A stretch of 7,511 bases of DNA, from contig JADLCG010000099.1 of the NCBI GenBank assembly GCA_020847355.1, forward strand, positions 1-7,511. The letters are read 5' to 3'. Positions within the stretch are counted from its first letter, which is position 1, and each line of letters begins with the position of its first letter. Both the position numbers and the translations under genes were made by a program. The notes beneath the pieces were generated by a model that saw only the letters and a list, made by a program, of their open reading frames with translations, made no database searches and had not been told where the DNA came from. Shown here piece by piece: positions 6,640-7,511 of the stretch. The DNA is from Anaerolineales bacterium (lineage in GTDB: Bacteria > Chloroflexota > Anaerolineae > Anaerolineales > Villigracilaceae).

Positions 6640-6648
6640 AGTGAAAAT

Positions 6649-6654
6649 ATTATA
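6649..6654 (-). promoter_or_regulatory. -10 box of the rlmD-pxpBCA operon, near-leaderless
   Basis: A perfect TATAAT (6654-6649, minus strand) lies 9 bp before the start codon at 6639. With the usual 6-7 bp from -10 to the start point, the transcript begins around 6642 and leaves a leader of about 3 nt. The region between the -10 and the ATG (ATTTTCACT) has no SD. At 16-bp spacing the -35 candidate is AGTTCA (6676-6671), which is weak. Confidence 0.5.
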
Positions 6655-6688
6655 TCTTTAAGCGGCGGGTTGAACTGGCTGATTTAAT

Positions 6689-6827
6689 TTAATAGACATT
6701 ATCGGAAATTATTTCTGGACGCGGATTGACGCTGAAAACGCGGATTTTTCTTCTTTGATCCGCGTCAATCCGCGTTCATCTGCGTCCAATAAAATAACTT
6801 TAGCTGATTACCGATAAAGTCTAATAA
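6689..6827. repeat. Compound inverted repeat, MITE-like or dispersed intergenic element
   Basis: Two nested dyads share one centre. The outer arms are 17 nt with 15 matches: TTAATAGACATTATCGG (6689-6705) against the complement of CCGATAAAGTCTAATAA (6811-6827). The inner arms are imperfect and about 30 nt long (6716-6745 and 6758-6788) around a 12-nt T-rich loop. They are built from iterated units such as GCGGATTGACGC and CGCGGAT. No protein is encoded inside. Iterated 'CGCGGAT...ATCCGCG' intergenic sequences of this type are, from general knowledge, often dispersed in environmental bacterial genomes, so a non-autonomous mobile or repetitive element is likely. A simple transcript-end hairpin is the alternative. 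Copy number cannot be judged from a single window. Confidence 0.6.
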
Positions 6828-6828
6828 A

Positions 6829-6855
6829 ATCACCCGCCGGTTGCAGGCGGGTGAT
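6829..6855 (-). terminator. Intrinsic terminator of the sortase-miniprotein unit
   Basis: A perfect 10-bp stem (6855-6846 ATCACCCGCC, 6838-6829 GGCGGGTGAT on the minus strand) with a 7-nt loop is followed by a T-rich tail, TTTATTAG. This is a classical rho-independent terminator for minus-strand transcripts arriving from 6933, about 78 nt downstream of that stop codon. It abuts the compound repeat at 6689-6827. Between 6856 and 6932 I see no gene or recognisable site. Confidence 0.75.
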
Positions 6856-6932
6856 ATAAAGAACACAGGGCTGGCTGGTTAATTCAATTCAACTGTTTGG
6901 CGCATGTTACGGTGATTGCGCTGAGCGCCTTT

Positions 6933-7109
6933 CTAATTCAAAATGAATGCCAGCACAATCAGCAAGCCGAACAAACTTCCGGCTAAAACTCCGATCCGCG
7001 CTAAATCTTTTTTGACGGTGGTGTAATCTGGGGCGAACTCAGTCCGCGCCGCTGAAGTTGCGGCAAAACTGGGGGCGCTGTTCACGGGACGTTTATTTTT
7101 CTTAGCCAT
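6933..7109 (-). CDS. Small single-pass membrane protein (58 residues) behind the sortase gene
   Basis: An ATG at 7109-7107 opens 58 codons ending with TAG at 6935-6933. A good SD, AGGAGA (7122-7117), is 7 nt upstream and overlaps the stop codon of the sortase gene, so the two are almost certainly co-transcribed and possibly translationally coupled. The protein begins MAKKNKRPVNSAPSFAATSA, a basic then Ser/Ala/Pro-rich N-terminus without a cleavable signal. It continues with EFAPDYTTVKKDLARIG (24-40) and ends in one hydrophobic helix, VLAGSLFGLLIVLAFILN (41-58), right at the C-terminus. This is a tail-anchored layout with the basic segment probably cytosolic. It carries no LPxTG-like sorting motif. 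I do not recognise a named family. The SD, codon style like its neighbours and the downstream terminator support a real gene. Confidence 0.78.
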   Translation of the reverse strand: MAKKNKRPVNSAPSFAATSAARTEFAPDYTTVKKDLARIGVLAGSLFGLLIVLAFILN

Positions 7110-7120
7110 TTTATTTTCTC

Positions 7121-7511
7121 CTAATTTTGTAATCGCGCAAAAACCACGATTCTTTTATTATTAACCAAATATGGATAACACGAAATCAAAGTGACGGTTG
7201 GCGAACCGGTCGAAGCCATCACTTCCACAGCGGTCGGTTCAACAATCACCGTGCGGTCTACAATATAGGTGAACTGTCTTTGTTGCGAATACACAATCAC
7301 CTGATCGCCCGGCGAAAGCCGATCTAAATATCTGAAAATTTCGCCATACACATCGTCGTGCGCGGATAATACTACATTGCCGCTTTCTCCGGGTTGCGCC
7401 GAGCCGATATATTGACCCACGCCTTTTTTCAACTGTTCCCAACCATCGCCTTGAATGATCGGCGCATCCACTTTAATAGCGGGGATTTGCAAGCGCACCG
7501 CCTGATTCGGC
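7121..7511 (-). CDS. Sortase transpeptidase, partial (5' end outside window)
   Basis: The frame is open from the window edge to TAG at 7123-7121, giving about 130 residues of the catalytic beta-barrel. The fragment begins PNQAVRLQIPAIKVDAPIIQ. The GTG at 7498 is in frame but lies inside the barrel start (usually RLxIPxIxVDAPV), so it is not the true start. Catalytic residues are visible: His in LSAHDD (codon 7360-7358), Cys in TLISCYPYLVNNKR (codon 7180-7178) and Arg in the same motif (codon 7153-7151). This is the His-Cys-Arg triad of sortases, which cleave a C-terminal sorting signal and join the protein to an amino group at the cell surface. The missing N-terminus should carry a membrane anchor. 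The class is uncertain; the TLxSCYP motif and compact barrel are compatible with class C, D or E. No substrate is encoded in this window. Confidence 0.9.
   Translation of the reverse strand, partial: PNQAVRLQIPAIKVDAPIIQGDGWEQLKKGVGQYIGSAQPGESGNVVLSAHDDVYGEIFRYLDRLSPGDQVIVYSQQRQFTYIVDRTVIVEPTAVEVMASTGSPTVTLISCYPYLVNNKRIVVFARLQN

Noticed and set aside
6689..6827. CRISPR array or tRNA-like structure
   Set aside because: The repeated units are nested and inverted, with no regular spacers, and no cloverleaf can be drawn.
7496..7498. GTG as the sortase start codon
   Set aside because: It falls inside the first conserved barrel strand, has no SD, and the frame stays open to the window edge. The gene is truncated by the window.

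Overview
The window looks like chromosomal DNA from a free-living bacterium. I lean towards Chloroflexota (Anaerolineae), which is an inference and not a proof. It rests on the combination of a bacterial CASTOR/POLLUX-type channel, a cytoplasmic sulfite-oxidase-like molybdoenzyme, a sortase paired with a tiny membrane protein, and moderate-GC genes full of GCG/CGC codons. No phage, plasmid, CRISPR, tRNA or rRNA signal is visible.

Layout. (1) 1-416: an AT-rich left edge. It holds the first 40 codons of a minus-strand gene that runs off the window, with a strong Shine-Dalgarno (SD), a roughly 120-nt leader and a good sigma70-type promoter, followed by a hairpin terminator. (2) 417-1058 (-): a molybdopterin-dependent oxidoreductase. 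(3) 1223-3115 (+): a CASTOR/POLLUX-like ion channel with two membrane segments and two RCK domains; this is the only plus-strand gene, divergent from (2). (4) 3137-6639 (-): a tightly overlapping four-gene operon, transcribed in the order rlmD-like RNA methyltransferase, pxpB, pxpC, pxpA. The last three encode the ATP-dependent 5-oxoprolinase PxpABC. (5) 6640-6932: an intergenic stretch with a near-leaderless promoter for the operon, a large compound inverted repeat that looks like a small dispersed or MITE-like element, and a terminator. (6) 6933-7511 (-): a 58-residue single-pass membrane protein, too short for ordinary ORF lists, directly behind a sortase whose 5' end lies outside the window.

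How the genes work together. PxpA, PxpB and PxpC together convert 5-oxoproline (pyroglutamate, a spontaneous damage product of glutamine and glutamate) to glutamate. Their overlapping stop and start codons imply coupled, stoichiometric translation. The methyltransferase at the head of the operon has no obvious biochemical link to 5-oxoproline and may only share the promoter. The sortase and the miniprotein form their own transcription unit, bounded by a terminator at 6829-6855. The channel and the molybdoenzyme are divergently transcribed from a short shared intergenic region.

I see no clearly new multi-gene system. The items most worth a second look are the sortase-associated miniprotein, the SD-less near-leaderless operon, the compound palindrome at 6689-6827, and the AT-rich truncated gene at the left edge.
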